A stretch of DNA of 64,000 nt, from positions 14,736,203 to 14,800,202 of the forward strand of contig CM065189.1 of assembly GCA_033026295.1 (NCBI GenBank), written 5' to 3'. This DNA is from Channa striata. Taxonomy: Eukaryota; Chordata; Actinopteri; Anabantiformes; Channidae. How positions within the stretch are numbered: position 1 is the stretch's first letter; each line of letters begins with the position of its first letter. The notes beneath the pieces are model-generated. The model searched no databases and was not told where the DNA came from. It was given only the letters and a program-made list of their open reading frames with translations. Positions 1-11,188 of the stretch are shown here, piece by piece. The translations under genes were made by a program, and so were the position numbers.

Positions 1-1174
1 AGTAGAGCCAAGCTAACATTAGAATACAGCTCGGTGGTGGGATTAACACATATAACGCTTTTCTACCTGTTGCTACTCACAGAGCTTTAAGATGCTTCTC
101 ATTTACCCTTTCACACTCACAATCACACACACACTCATACACCGATGGGGAAGCTGCTCACCACAACACTCACTGGGAGTAACTAACTTACTGTCTCTAA
201 CATGTGACAGGAGGAGCGTGGGATCAAACCAACTGTCGGACTGGTCATCATCAACAACAAGTGTATGTCAGTAACATCTTTAACTTTAGCACTGAAAGTT
301 CCCTCTTGGCCCTGATCTGCTACTAATAAAACTCAAATCTGGATCTAATTGAATTTAACAGTAAATGGTCTGCGCTTTTCTACGTTACTGCTGGATGACT
401 GCTCTATGTCCGAAACCACAGTGGCCTTGATACAAATTAATTTTGACTGGACTTTTAGGAGAATTGACTGTTCTTGTAAGGTAACTGTTTTTTAAATATA
501 TAAGTAGAGCTAGATTGAAGAGAACATTTAAGCAGTTCTTGGCAGTGAACCACAAACAGTAGATGGGAGAGCAGCTGTGTGCTTTGTGTTGATTTGAAAT
601 ATGAACAGAATTTTTATCTTTAATCCAAGTTAAGATTTTTATTGTAGCTGGATGTTCTGATTCTAACATTGTTAGATTACCACATCTCTATGGGATGATA
701 GTAGTTAATACCTTTGTTATTATTTTACAAGCTGAATTTTGAATTGCTAATGGTGCAATTAAACACAATATGACATTAGTTGTTGTTTCTACTGTGATTA
801 AAAGCAACCATATTTTTTTCTAATGATTATTGTTCAGAATATGCTTCACAATGGTCTAAAAATCGTTTTGTTCAATAACACTAAGCCAAATTGAGCCAAC
901 CATCACTGTGTTGTGTTAACAACAAGAACAACAAACAGGCAGAGAGGAATGTATAATACCATCAAAACTGTGTGTAAAGAGAGAAAAGTAGAAAAGCAAA
1001 AGTAAATGGAGAAAAAGAGAAATTGTTGAATAGAAGGATGTGATGTAATTAGCAAGAGAGAGAGAGAGAGAGGGGGAGGGATGAAGGTTAAGGCAGAAAT
1101 GAAAACATCTGTTGTCTGACAGTTAGAGTCAGAAGCTGCCAGGGCTGCAGCTTCTCCTCATACTCTCTCTGAGG
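1..1174 (+). repeat. 5' flank of TAAR gene 1 (array repeat unit)
   Basis: There is no gene in this stretch. It is the upstream part of the tandem unit and aligns by eye with 21960-23020, 35089-35440 plus 38588-39289, and 46380-47162. Recognisable landmarks are a block near 130-280 resembling fish interspersed repeats, a GA-rich tract at about 1053-1075, and a leader block of about 90 bp just before the ATG that is shared by all seven receptor genes. Confidence 0.7.
1046..1051 (+). promoter_or_regulatory. TAATTA homeodomain-type site upstream of TAAR gene 1
   Basis: A TAATTA core inside the conserved context GATGTAATTAGCAAG lies 129 bp before the start codon. The same site is at nearly the same distance in all five + strand receptor genes. 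Homeodomain sites of this type (LHX2-like) are known in olfactory receptor promoters. A function here is inference. Confidence 0.35.
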
Positions 1175-2343
1175 ATGGAGGACCTCTGCTTTCCACAACT
1201 CCTCAATGCTTCCTGCAGGAAACCAAAGATCAATCAGTCTAAGGCTGTCCTGCTGTATTTGCTGTTATTCATCTCTGTGTTCACTGTGTTTCTCAACCTG
1301 ATCGTCATCATCTCAGTCTCCCACTTCAGGCAAAGATAAACTCAGTAAAACTTACAGTGGATAATAACAGTCTGATTTAAAGGAAAATGTTAGAGTTGGT
1401 GTGTAAATATTTTCACATCTTGACGTATTTTCTGCTTTGCTGACAATGTTTTTGAATGTTAAATGTCCAGATGTGCCACATGTAAGGCATATCACTTTAC
1501 ATGGATGTCTGATATTACATGTCTTTGTCTCCCTGCAGGCAGCTGCACACACCCACCAACCTCATCATCCTCTCTCTGGCTGTGTCAGATTTTCTCTTGG
1601 GACTCTTGACACCGTTAAAAGTTAACAAACAAATAACCTGTTGGTTCTTCAGTGACCTCGTGTGTTCTCTCTATGGTTACGTGAGCTCAATTATTCTTGC
1701 CGCCTCATTAGGAAACATGATACTTATATCAGTCGACCGCTATGTGGCTATTTGTGACCCTCTGCATTACCCCACCAGAGTCACTGTGAGAAGAGTTCAG
1801 ATGTGTGTTTGTATGTGTTGGACATGTTCTATTGTCTACAGTGGTCTGATGTTGAAAGACAATTTGGTTCAGCCAGGGCAGTACAAGTCCTGTTATGGAC
1901 AGTGTGTGATAGTTATTGATGATAATTTAGGAGTGTTTGATTCAGTTGTGTCCTCTATTGGTCCAATCACTGTGATCATAATTCTGTATATGAGAGTGTT
2001 TCTGACGGCTGTGTCTCAGGCTCGTGCCATGCGTTCTCATATTGCAGCCTTCACACTCCAGCCTTCAGGGACTGTAACGACTAAGAAATCTCAGCTGAAA
2101 GCAGCCAGGACTCTGGGTGTTGTTGTAGTTGTGTTCTTAATGTGTTTCTGCCCATATTTCTTTATCTCCTTTACCTCTGCTGGTGGTTTGTCTGCAACTT
2201 TTGGTTTATTTCTCTTGTATACTAACCCCTGTCTAAACCCTGTGATTTATGCCTTTTTCTACCCCTGGTTTAAAAAATCTATCAGACTCATTTTCTCTCT
2301 TCAGATACTGCAGGCAGGCTCCTGTGAGACCAACATGCTGTAA
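1175..2343 (+). CDS. TAAR-like receptor 1 (two exons, fish-expanded type)
   Basis: The coding exons are 1175-1329 and 1539-2343, giving 319 residues. It is a class A GPCR predicted to sit in the plasma membrane and sense amines or related odorants (family knowledge). Exon 1 encodes the N-terminus with an NAS glycosylation sequon at 11-13, paired Cys and TM1; exon 2 encodes TM2-TM7. Visible motifs are D2.50 (69), Cys3.25 (94), DRY (118-120), ECL2 Cys at 170 and 174, and NPVIY (285-289) followed by the TAAR hallmark YAFFYPWFKK. Position 3.32 is Ser101, not Asp. Asp186 falls at 5.42. The TM6 toggle Trp is Phe255. The ATG has a strong context (A at -3, G at +4). The donor is AG|GC; if the 209-bp intron is retained, translation stops two codons later. 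ECL2 is the long form. Confidence 0.92.
1330..1538 (+). other. GC-AG intron of TAAR gene 1
   Basis: The intron is bounded by CTTCAG|GCAAAG and CCCTGCAG|GCAGCTG. No GT donor preserves the frame and the conserved HFRQLHT sequence. The 3' half (about 1439-1538) is nearly identical in the other four + strand genes. Confidence 0.8.
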
Positions 2344-4026
2344 ACAGAGAAATGTGATCTGCTGTATAGACCAAAAAGGTTAGTCGACCAGGAATGTACA
2401 TACGTATGTACTATAATGGTACAATCATAGTTTGAGTGCATTGCTCAAAAAGACTTGTATATGCAAACATTCACTGCTGCAGATATCCAGCCTCTATATT
2501 TTCAGTCTTTCCTGTCTCAGAAAAACTGATATTTTTTCCTGCAATGTACTAAATTACTAGATCAAAAACACCAAGTATATTTCAATCTGCTGGTGTGAGA
2601 CTTACTTTGATCATTAGCTTGTCTTCTTGTTGCAGACTCAAAATTAAAGCAACGCTTGTTTTTGGATCATTACATCCCCACTTTAGGACCTATCTTGTTG
2701 ACATGATGCCACCTTCAGTCATTTTACATAGCATTGGTTTAAATGTTCAACACTTTACTTAGCTTGACAAGAATTCCACATCCTTCATCTTGTATCCACA
2801 CTGAACTTTGGGTAATATTACTGATTAACAGACTAAAATCTGTCTGTCTTTTTAACCTATATCTGTTACCAAACAGTCATTATTTACCGGTTGTACTGCT
2901 ACAGTAAACAGGTTATTAAAATAACTACATCATGATGAAGATTAACAAATGCTGACAGGCTACAGTGATTCCCACTAAAAACCAGCGTCCCCTTGGATAT
3001 AAAAAATTATGCATGTGATTTCAACTGAACAGCATTAGATTGATGTGGTCACCTAAACAGTGACACACCCCCAGCCTATAAGCCTCATTTTTCTTTTTGG
3101 ATATAAACTGTGCACTGTACATATATGCTGGAGTCAAAGTTGAGTCTTTGAATAGTAATTATTGGTGGAATCACTTGATGAGTCAGCTTAACGACAACAC
3201 ACTTAGGTGGCTTGAAACTTTATTTTTAGGAAAAGTTCCCTTATCTCATGCCTCTTAAATACTTTACTGTATATATCTTCTACTCCAGTACCTCCATGGT
3301 GTAAAATACAGTATGCACAAGCACAGAGGGCCGTAACTATGAGTAAGCTAAACCTCACCTACAGACCATATACTGCAGTCATGTCATTTTGCAGCACAGA
3401 TAATGAGCATCTGGCTTAAGAATGGCGAACTGAGGTGGCAGAGACCGACACTTTAACTGACAGTCTGCGCACTGTACCCCAGCATCAGAGTGGCTATAAT
3501 CTGTAACACACATTACATAAAAGTCCACAACTTGTATGTAATGTGTCACTCCTGTGGCCTGTAACATTGTTTGCAAATCTAAAATGATCTGGTTTCAATA
3601 TTAATTAGTATTGGTCTTTGTGTAGGTAGAGCCATGCTTTCTGGGAGTGATGTGTGTCAGCAGTCTGAAACAATTCAGAACCTGTGAGAAGCACAAATGT
3701 TTGTCAGTGGAAGAATCTTGGGATGCGTAAAGAAAACACGTCTTGTTCCAAATGATCTTATCATGTGGAATGCTTTCTAACTTAAGACAAGTATCACTGG
3801 CTTCAAGACTATCTGGTGGTGAATTCTGTTAATAAGTTTCTAATCTTATGTGGTTTATTCTGCAGGTTGTTTTAATTAATGTTAATCAAATTCACATGCT
3901 GATGCAGCTCCACTTATTTAAATGCTGGGAACTCCCTATCAATTGAGGTTCAGGGTCTATGTTTTCCTGCTGTCATCGTCTCACACTTACACATCTGAAT
4001 GTCTGTTACAACCCTGTGTTGATAAG
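2344..4026 (+). repeat. 3' flank of TAAR gene 1 (array repeat unit)
   Basis: This is noncoding. It is a recognisable copy of the flanks after gene 2 (12837-14030), gene 3 (24198-24960), gene 4 (40440-42048) and gene 5 (48292-49855). It shares landmarks such as GACCAAAAAGGTTAGTCGAC just after the stop and CCCCAGCCTATAAGCCTC about 0.7 kb downstream. It ends abruptly at the tail of a LINE insertion. Confidence 0.7.
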
Positions 4027-4374
4027 ATTAGATTAGATTAAACTTTATTGTCATTACACATGTACAAGTACAAGGCAACAAAATGCAGTTTAAGTCTAAC
4101 CAGAAGTGCAATAAGCAGCAAGTGCAGGATACAGGTTATAAATTACCTCTAGGAAATATGTACAGGGGAAAATATGGATCATATTTACAGATGCTATGAA
4201 CATACTATACAGGTTGTTGTTAACTAGAGCAGAAATTTACAGATGGAGGCTATATAGTGTTGCCATAGTTTGCTATTTACAGACAATTTACAGGTGAGTA
4301 TATACAGGCTGGTGCAATGATTATGTGCAATATTAGCAGTGCAATGGTTATGTTGTGCAAAGAGGTCAGTAAAG

Positions 4375-5727
4375 TCAGTGTGGGGCAGAGTTCAGTAAGG
4401 AGACAGCTCTAGGAAAAAAGCTGTTCCTCAGTCTGGTGGTTTGTTTCCGGGGAAATCTGAAGCGCCTGCCTGAAGGCAGGAGAGAAAACAGTCTGTGGGC
4501 GGGATGAGAGGAGTCCTTAAGAATACTGCGTGCTCGACGCAGACAGTGTTTCTTTTGTATCTCCTCAATGGCTGGAAGTGGAGTCCCTATAATGCGTTGT
4601 GCAGTTTTCACTACCCGCTGCAGAGCAGCTCCCATACCAGACTGTGACACAGTTGGTTAGGATGCGCTCTATTGTGCAGCAGTCGAAGTTCACCAGGATA
4701 GCAGAGAGAAGATGTTTTTTCTTGAGTGTTCTCAAAAAGAAGAGGCGCTGGTGAGCCTTCGTGATTAGGCTGGAGGTGTTGGTGCTCCAGGACAGGTCCT
4801 CCAAGATGTGGGTCCCCAGGAACTTGAAGGATGAACCAGGCTCAACGGCCATCCCGTTAACATGGGTGGGATCGTGTGAGCCTTTTTTCTCCTTCCTGAA
4901 GTCCACAATAAGCTCCTTGGTCTTGTTGGTGTTAAGGAGCAAATTATTATCCGTGCACCAAGTGACCGGCTGCTGAACCTCCTCCCTGTAGGCAGTGTCA
5001 TCATTGTTGTTGATGAGACCGATCACTGTTGTATCGTCTGCAAACTTAATGATGGTGTTAGATCCATGCATGGGCTTGCAGTCGTGGGTGAAGAGGGAGT
5101 AGAGGAAAGGGCTCAGCACACAGCCCTGTGGTACCCCAGTGTTGAGCGTGATGGTGGTGGAACAGAGGTGGTCTGACCTAACATGCCGAGGTCTGTTGGT
5201 CAGAAAGTCCATGATCCAGTTGCAGAGTAATGTGTTAATGTCCAGGTCTCTAAGTTTGGTAATTAACTTAAAGGGTATAACAGTGTTGAACGCTGAGCTG
5301 AAGTCAACAAACAGCATCCATGTATAAGTGTTCTTATTGTCCAGGTGTGTTAGTGCAGTGCAATGGAGACTGCATCCTCTGTGCTCCTATTTCCACGGTA
5401 GGCAAACTGGTGTGGGTCTAGTGTGGGTGGGAGACAGTCCTTCTTGTTTGCCAGGACCAGCTGCTCAAAGCACTTCATAATGATGGGCGTGAGTGCTACA
5501 GGGCGGTAGTCGTTCAAACATGTTGGGCTGGAGTGTTTCGACACTGGCACAATGGCGGTGGATTTAAAGCATGTTGGCACAGCTGCTTGGGCAAGGTTGT
5601 TGTTAAAAATGTCTGTGAATACCCCAGTAAGCTGCTCAGCACACGCTCTAAGAACACGTCCAGGGATCCCATCTGGTCCAGCAGCCTTGTGCACGTTGAC
5701 CTCCTTCAAAGCAAGCATAAAAGTCAT
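4375..5727 (-). pseudogene. LINE reverse transcriptase remnant (Rex1-like)
   Basis: Three overlapping open pieces (5350-5727, 4565-5317 and 4375-4650) in shifted frames encode the RT. They contain AAGPDGIPGRVLRACAEQL, NDYRPVALTPIIMKCFE, VDFSSAFNTVIP, GVPQGCVLSPFLYSL and the catalytic FADDTTV, then the C-terminal TAQRIIGTPLP block. The frame changes near 5330 and 4600 show it is broken. Confidence 0.8.
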
Positions 5728-6055
5728 TAAGCTGGTTCAGGAAGGAGACATTTGTGTCCGGGAGGGTAGAGTGGCTGTGTTTGTAGTCTGTGATGGCCTG
5801 GATGCCCTGCCACATGCGTCGAGGGTCAGATTTGGAAAAGTGCTCCTCTAGCTTTAGTTTGTAGCAGTGCTTGGCCTTTTTGATGCCCCACTTCAGATTT
5901 GCCCTGGACGTGCTGTAGGCTTCTGCGTCACCTGATCTGTAGGCAGCATTACGTGCCTTCAGCAGGAGGCACACCTCCTTGTTCATCAATGGCCTCTGAT
6001 TTGGGTATGTGGTGATCTGCTTCTGGGATGTAACACTGTCTATGGTGGCATTATT

Positions 6056-6883
6056 TTAATCCAGAACAGAGGAAGTGTAGCTGTTTATGTCCGTGTGAGA
6101 GCCACTGGTGGCCTGGGAAGCAAATGTGCTCCAGTCTGTGTGTTGAAACCTGTCCTGGAGTGTGAAGTCAGCCCCCGCTGGCCACACTTTGATGTTCCTC
6201 ACTGATGGCTTCACACAGTTGATGAGGGGTGAATACTTGGGGGTCAGGAACAAAAAAAGGTGATCTGATTGTCCCAGGTGGGGGAGGGGGGTCACAGCGT
6301 AGGCTTCAGCCATGTTTGTGTATACATGGTCCAGCGTCTTGTTTCCTCTGGTGTGACAAAAAACATTTTGGTGGAATTTGGGGAGCACTGCCTTTAAGTT
6401 GGAGTGATTGAAATCTCCAGCAACAATAAATGCAGCCTCCGGGTGAGCAGTCTGTTGTTTGCTGATGGCCGTATGAAGTTCCTTCATAGCGAGCTTGGCA
6501 TAAGCATCGGGAGGGACGTAAACGGCAGTTATGATGGTGGAGGTGAACTCCTGTGGCAGATAGAATGGTCTACAGTTAACCATGAGAAACTCTAGGTTAG
6601 CTGAGCAGTGTCTCCCAAGAGTGACAGAGTTTGTGCACCAAGCTTTGTTAATATAAATGCACAGTCCTCGTCTTCTGGTCTTACCGGAGTCATCTGCCGT
6701 TCTGTCTGCCCTGAACACGTCGTGGTCAGCTAGGGTGATAGCATTGTCCGGTATACCGCTGTTTAACCAAGTTTCAGTGAAGATTGTGACGTTACAGTTC
6801 CAGAGTCTCTTGCTGTTTTTGATGTTGAGTCGAATCTCATCCATTTTGTTCACCAGTACATTAGCGAGGAAAATGCTGGGCAA
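6056..6883 (-). pseudogene. LINE endonuclease domain remnant (Rex1-like)
   Basis: This is an open stretch of 275 codons with endonuclease motifs: FTETWLN near the N-terminus, GLCIYINKAWC, VAGDFNHSN, TLDHVYT and LGQSDHLFLF. These are the metal- and DNA-binding blocks of the APE-type nuclease that nicks target DNA in LINE retrotransposition. It is separated from the RT by frameshifts and is not translated as a working polyprotein. Confidence 0.8.
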
Positions 6884-7261
6884 AGATAGCCGGTGTGGTG
6901 TTAGCCTTAGCTTACGGTCGCGACGCCATCTCGAGCACTTCCACTCGGCCGGGGAGGGTGCGCGGCCACGGGTGTTCTGGCGATCTCAGGGTTGAGTCGA
7001 AGAATGTTGGTAAAACTGTTGGAAATGTACAAACCGATATCCAGAAGCTCCTGTCGGGTGTACGATGTAAATGCACTACTGTTCTGAACAAACAGACCCG
7101 AAATGAGCAGGAAAAATACTGCAAAAATGCAGAAACTGGAGAGACTCCGGGCCTCGCGATGTGCACGCGCCTCCATCTTTGTTGTGAAAAGCTGGTGCTC
7201 CCCGGGGCCAGGGAGTGTCTTACTCAGGGTAAGCTCTGGTGGGTAGGCTGGTTATTGCAGG

Positions 7262-7342
7262 TAGGCTGGAATCCCACGCCAGGATTTGATCGCGTATCCT
7301 TAGTTTTAACATCCAGCTGCTCTACCGTCCTGCTCCTGTAGC
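7262..7342 (-). repeat. tRNA-like sequence, probable SINE head
   Basis: Read on the minus strand the segment has an A-box-like GGTAGAGCAGC, an anticodon-arm-like stretch and a B-box-like GATCAAATCC about 45 bp later. It lacks a clean acceptor stem pairing, so it is more likely a tRNA-derived repeat than a working tRNA gene. The adjoining 70 bp (7335-7400) recurs inverted at 31505-31577. Confidence 0.35.
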
Positions 7343-10300
7343 AAGAGAAAAGCAATACAACACAATCCATTAGAGACATTAAATCCTGCTTTGGGATAAG
7401 GACCACACACTTAATTAGCACACAGACATAGAAATACAGACAGAAATATACAAAGGTATAAATAAATAAATGTAGACATGATGTAATATGGATATACATA
7501 CATATTACATATACATACGAAATAATATAGCACCCACGTTACTAACGGAAGGGAGATAAAAGGGGCATTTGTATTAAACATTCCGCTCTTACCTTCCCCA
7601 GGATAAGACAAGAAAGACTCTTCTTTAACCTACAAAGGAACTGTGAGTTAAAACAACAAGCCAGCATCTGTTTTAAAGACTTTAAATCTACTGACACTAT
7701 TTCTGTCTGTATTAGTGCCCTTTTGCAAACAACTCCCCCATTCATTATCGCACCCCAGACTTAAAACTTTTAAATCACATTTGCAAATTCCCCCCAGTCA
7801 CACTGTTACGACCAGCAAAGGACAGCAAAACCCAGCGGCCATAAACTCAGGAATTCAAGTCAACTGGGAAGGAAAGACTTATTACTCCAAAACAAGTACA
7901 AAGAAGTTGTCAAACCTCATAAGATGCACACCACTGTGTTCAGGAGACCATATGGGAAAATTTGGTGCAACACTGTTGATTGTGTGCCGAATAACAGCTA
8001 AGTTGTAAAATGTAGTAATAAAGCCACCAAGATGAGGGAGAGTAATGGGGTGCTACATTGCCATCCTTTGGTGGAATTTATAACCACACCCCAGACAGTA
8101 TGTATCCATATAGAAATTACCAATGTTTGTGTTGATGTCTGCAAGTTAAAACAACAATGTCATAATCTTCTGTTAATTCTGTACATGACACATAATTGTT
8201 ACATACTCACATGAACCTTGTATACACCCGCTAAGGTACGTAGACATATGAGCATGTTGTGTTTATGTTACCTCAAGCTACTACTTGCTTATCTCCATGT
8301 TAACTCATGTCATGTATATTACATGACCTTATTTATGACGACTTGAAGGTTCACTTTACTCATAATTCCCTAATTGTGGTGTGTGTGTTCTTACTGTGTG
8401 TTACTAGGTATTAGACAAAGCCAATTTGCCATATGGCAATTCTTTGATCGCATCTGTGTCATCAAATTAGATATTTGATATTTATAAGTGAAGACCTTAT
8501 TTTTAGGGTGTCTTCTTTTATTCTGCAGTTCAAGTTTGTTTAACATTTTATTTTTCTACTTCTTCAAGTTATCTAACTTTTGTTATCTCCTGTTAATTTT
8601 TTGTAACTCCTTTTCACAAAGCAGAACTCCAAGCAAATTTCGACCTTTGTTTTTGAATTACAAACCCATTCCAAATTATTCCAAACCAAGCCTGAGATTG
8701 TTATTCAATAGTCATATTTTTGTTAACTATTTTTGTTGAATTATTCCAATGCAACATCGTGGACTCCACTCTGCTCTTTTTTGGCCACATTCCAAATGCA
8801 GAACTTATTAAGACACCTAGCACATCAGAGTCGATACAGACACCATCTGGACTGGACAAAGGTGCCTCTGTGAGTCGGAATCGCTGCTCCTAGAGTGAAT
8901 GACAACCCTCTTTCTGGTATTTTCCCAATATACGAACTGGGGCGACACTTCTGCTCACCACGGGAATCGGTACCGACAGTGTAGCAATCTAATGCAACTT
9001 GAGTAATTTGATATTAATGCAAAAGCATTCATTTCCTCGAAATAGAGGCACCAGGTCTTTTAAGCTGAACCAAGCTATGTCTAAAATATTACCTGAACCG
9101 CCGATGGTCCACAGTAACAATAGAATTAAGTAAACAACAATTTGACCCAAGATCAGTCTTTGTCATGAGTTCTTTACCATTTCAGTAACTTTGTCTGTTT
9201 CTCTGAAGAAAGACGAACACAGAACCAGTTCTTTTCAATTATTTATTAACCTACAACTATAGAGAACATAGATAAATGTGAGTATGTATATGAGTATATG
9301 GAATAAATGGAATAAATTAATAGACAACAAACATGAAATAACAAATTCTAATTGAACAGATGAAATGAATCAAGTATGCAAATGGTTGTGATAATTTTGG
9401 GACAAATGAAAGGAGTGTAGTTACTATTCACCTCTAAGTAATGGAAGAAATACTTGTAACTTTAGAAAGGCTCCCTTATTTTAGCGACTGTATAGACACC
9501 AGACTTTCCACAAAATAAAGAGAAATGTTTCTCTTGCCTTGTGCTGCTGCAGGTCATTCTGCCGGATTTGGCGCAAGTCTGTACCGTTCCGCGGCCAAGT
9601 GGCGATCGCTCCCAGAGCGAGGTTTGTCCGTCTCATAGTTGGCCCGGTTTAGTGCAGCCCGAACGATGGCACCTGGTCAGCTGGGCAACTCGGATCAACA
9701 GCTGCAGGAATCCTAAATCCGTTGGTTGTCTCAGTCTCAGTTTAATTTAGCCAAAAAGAGAGCGGCTGGAGCCCAGTTACTGGATCAAGCCAATTCAGTC
9801 AAATTATTTAAAAAAAAGGGAAAATGTAATATTGAATAAAAATCTAGGTGAGGTTCGGCTTGAATAGTTGGATTGTCTCCCTGTTCGTACAAAACAAAAA
9901 TTAAAGTTTGCTTGGGATTCTTGTTTCACAAAGAGATTACAAAAATTTAAGATTCTAAATATAGAGAGAGTTTGTCTCGCCAAAAAAAGAAAGTATAAAT
10001 GGAGCCTTGAGCAAAAGTTGCGTCACCATTAAAGCAACACATTACATTTTCTATGTCATTTGAAACATATAAAAAGTTTACATTCTTAACTGTGTGATAG
10101 GATACATAGAGTTCAAACATAACATGGATAAAATGAAGCAGATGACATCCAAGACTTATTACAAAGCGAATCAGTTTTGTCTGACACCTATTAATACAGT
10201 GATAGCATACAGCAACAATTCATAATTCAGTCATACATCATTGGGACATAATTAACAAATTGTAGTGTTGGATTACTAAAACATGACATGATCACGTTTA

Positions 10301-10910
10301 TGTACCTGAGCGGGTGTATACACGTATATGTAAGATGTATATATAACGTACGGAATTGATAAAAGAGTATGACATTTAGATTTTTACTTTTATACAGAAA
10401 AACAAGACAAATAAGGCCTGCGACATAGTGAGCGCCGCCTACAGTGCACCTATAATTTCCCCCAGCAGATGGCAATAGTGTGCCCTGCTACTCTTTCCAT
10501 CATTCCTGGATAAAACATGAATTTTCAACCCAGAATAACCAGAGTTACACCAAACTGTTGCATAATTTCTCTTGAACATGGTGGTGTACATCACATGCGC
10601 ATCGGAAATTCGGAATATGCATTTTCTAAGGTTAGAAGTCCAAAGGAAATTGGTTACATTCCAATTCATCTATTCCTCCTTTTGGTCCGCTGGTTGAGTC
10701 TGATAAGGGAGATTTACAAGTGTAATTTAAGGGATTCTTCCAAGGATGGTCCATCGCAGATTAGTGTTAATGGCTGGGGTGCCAGCCGGAGACGTTGATT
10801 CTTTTTGCGAACCTTGGGAACAGATGTGGGGAGGTGTAGAAGAACAAGGGTTTTCTGTTCCTTGTCTTGTGGGAGGTTGAAGAAACGCTTTTACCTGAAT
10901 GTAGAAGAAT
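7343..10910. other. Gene-free, repeat-derived spacer before TAAR gene 2
   Basis: No gene with supporting motifs was found. The stretch is A/T-rich. A block at about 9150-9300 resembles 27655-27790, and a block near 8300-8370 resembles 33905-33960. Open frames here are short and lack recognisable domains. Confidence 0.5.
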
Positions 10911-11047
10911 GTAGCTCAGGTCCAGGCTTTTTCATCACACAGAAATAGATGGTACAATACCTTCAACACAGTGTGTAAAGTGGGGGAAAACAGAACAGCA
11001 AAAGTAGAGAGAGAAAAACAGAAAGTGTTGAATAAGAGGATGTGATG

Positions 11048-11053
11048 TAATTA
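11048..11053 (+). promoter_or_regulatory. TAATTA homeodomain-type site upstream of TAAR gene 2
   Basis: The same GATGTAATTAGCAAG context as in gene 1 lies 141 bp before the ATG, followed by an expanded GA repeat (about 11062-11088) that accounts for the extra spacing. Regulatory function is inferred. Confidence 0.35.
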
Positions 11054-11056
11054 GCA

Positions 11057-11088
<32 letters not shown>

Positions 11089-11188
11089 TGAGGGATGAAG
11101 GTTAAGGCAGAAACTAAAACATCTGTTGTCTGACAGTTTGAGTCAGAAGCTGCCAGGGCTGCAGCTTCTCCTCATACTCTCTCTGAGG

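Larger units (their letters stand above)
4027..7200 (-). mobile_element. Rex1-like (CR1-group) non-LTR retrotransposon, decayed
   Basis: The element runs right to left. The 3' tail at about 4025-4060 contains short TTAGA-type repeats next to an A/T-rich AATAAAG end. Open pieces encode an N-terminal leader (around 6907-7176), an apurinic endonuclease (6056-6883), a linker (5648-5989) and a reverse transcriptase (4375-5727). The RT motif FSSAFNT and the later QRLFFLRTL are typical of fish Rex1 elements, so I favour that family. Frameshifts and an internal deletion between the endonuclease linker and RT make it inactive. It interrupts the 3' flank of gene 1 at a position where gene 4's flank continues uninterrupted. 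Confidence 0.8.

Noticed and set aside
1519..1538. In-frame ATG (MSLSPCR) before exon 2 in each receptor, making a 270-278 codon frame
   Set aside because: It lies in the intron, including the acceptor. Using it would give a receptor lacking TM1. Exon 1 with a strong start and TM1 is present upstream in all seven genes.
7262..7342. Functional tRNA gene on the minus strand
   Set aside because: A- and B-box-like sequences exist but the acceptor and anticodon stems do not pair cleanly. A SINE head is more likely.
11126..11188. Upstream in-frame extension of exon 1 (LSQKLPGLQLLLILSLR...) starting at TTG
   Set aside because: It has no ATG. The conserved MEDLCF start has a good initiation context. 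The open upstream codons reflect the conserved leader.
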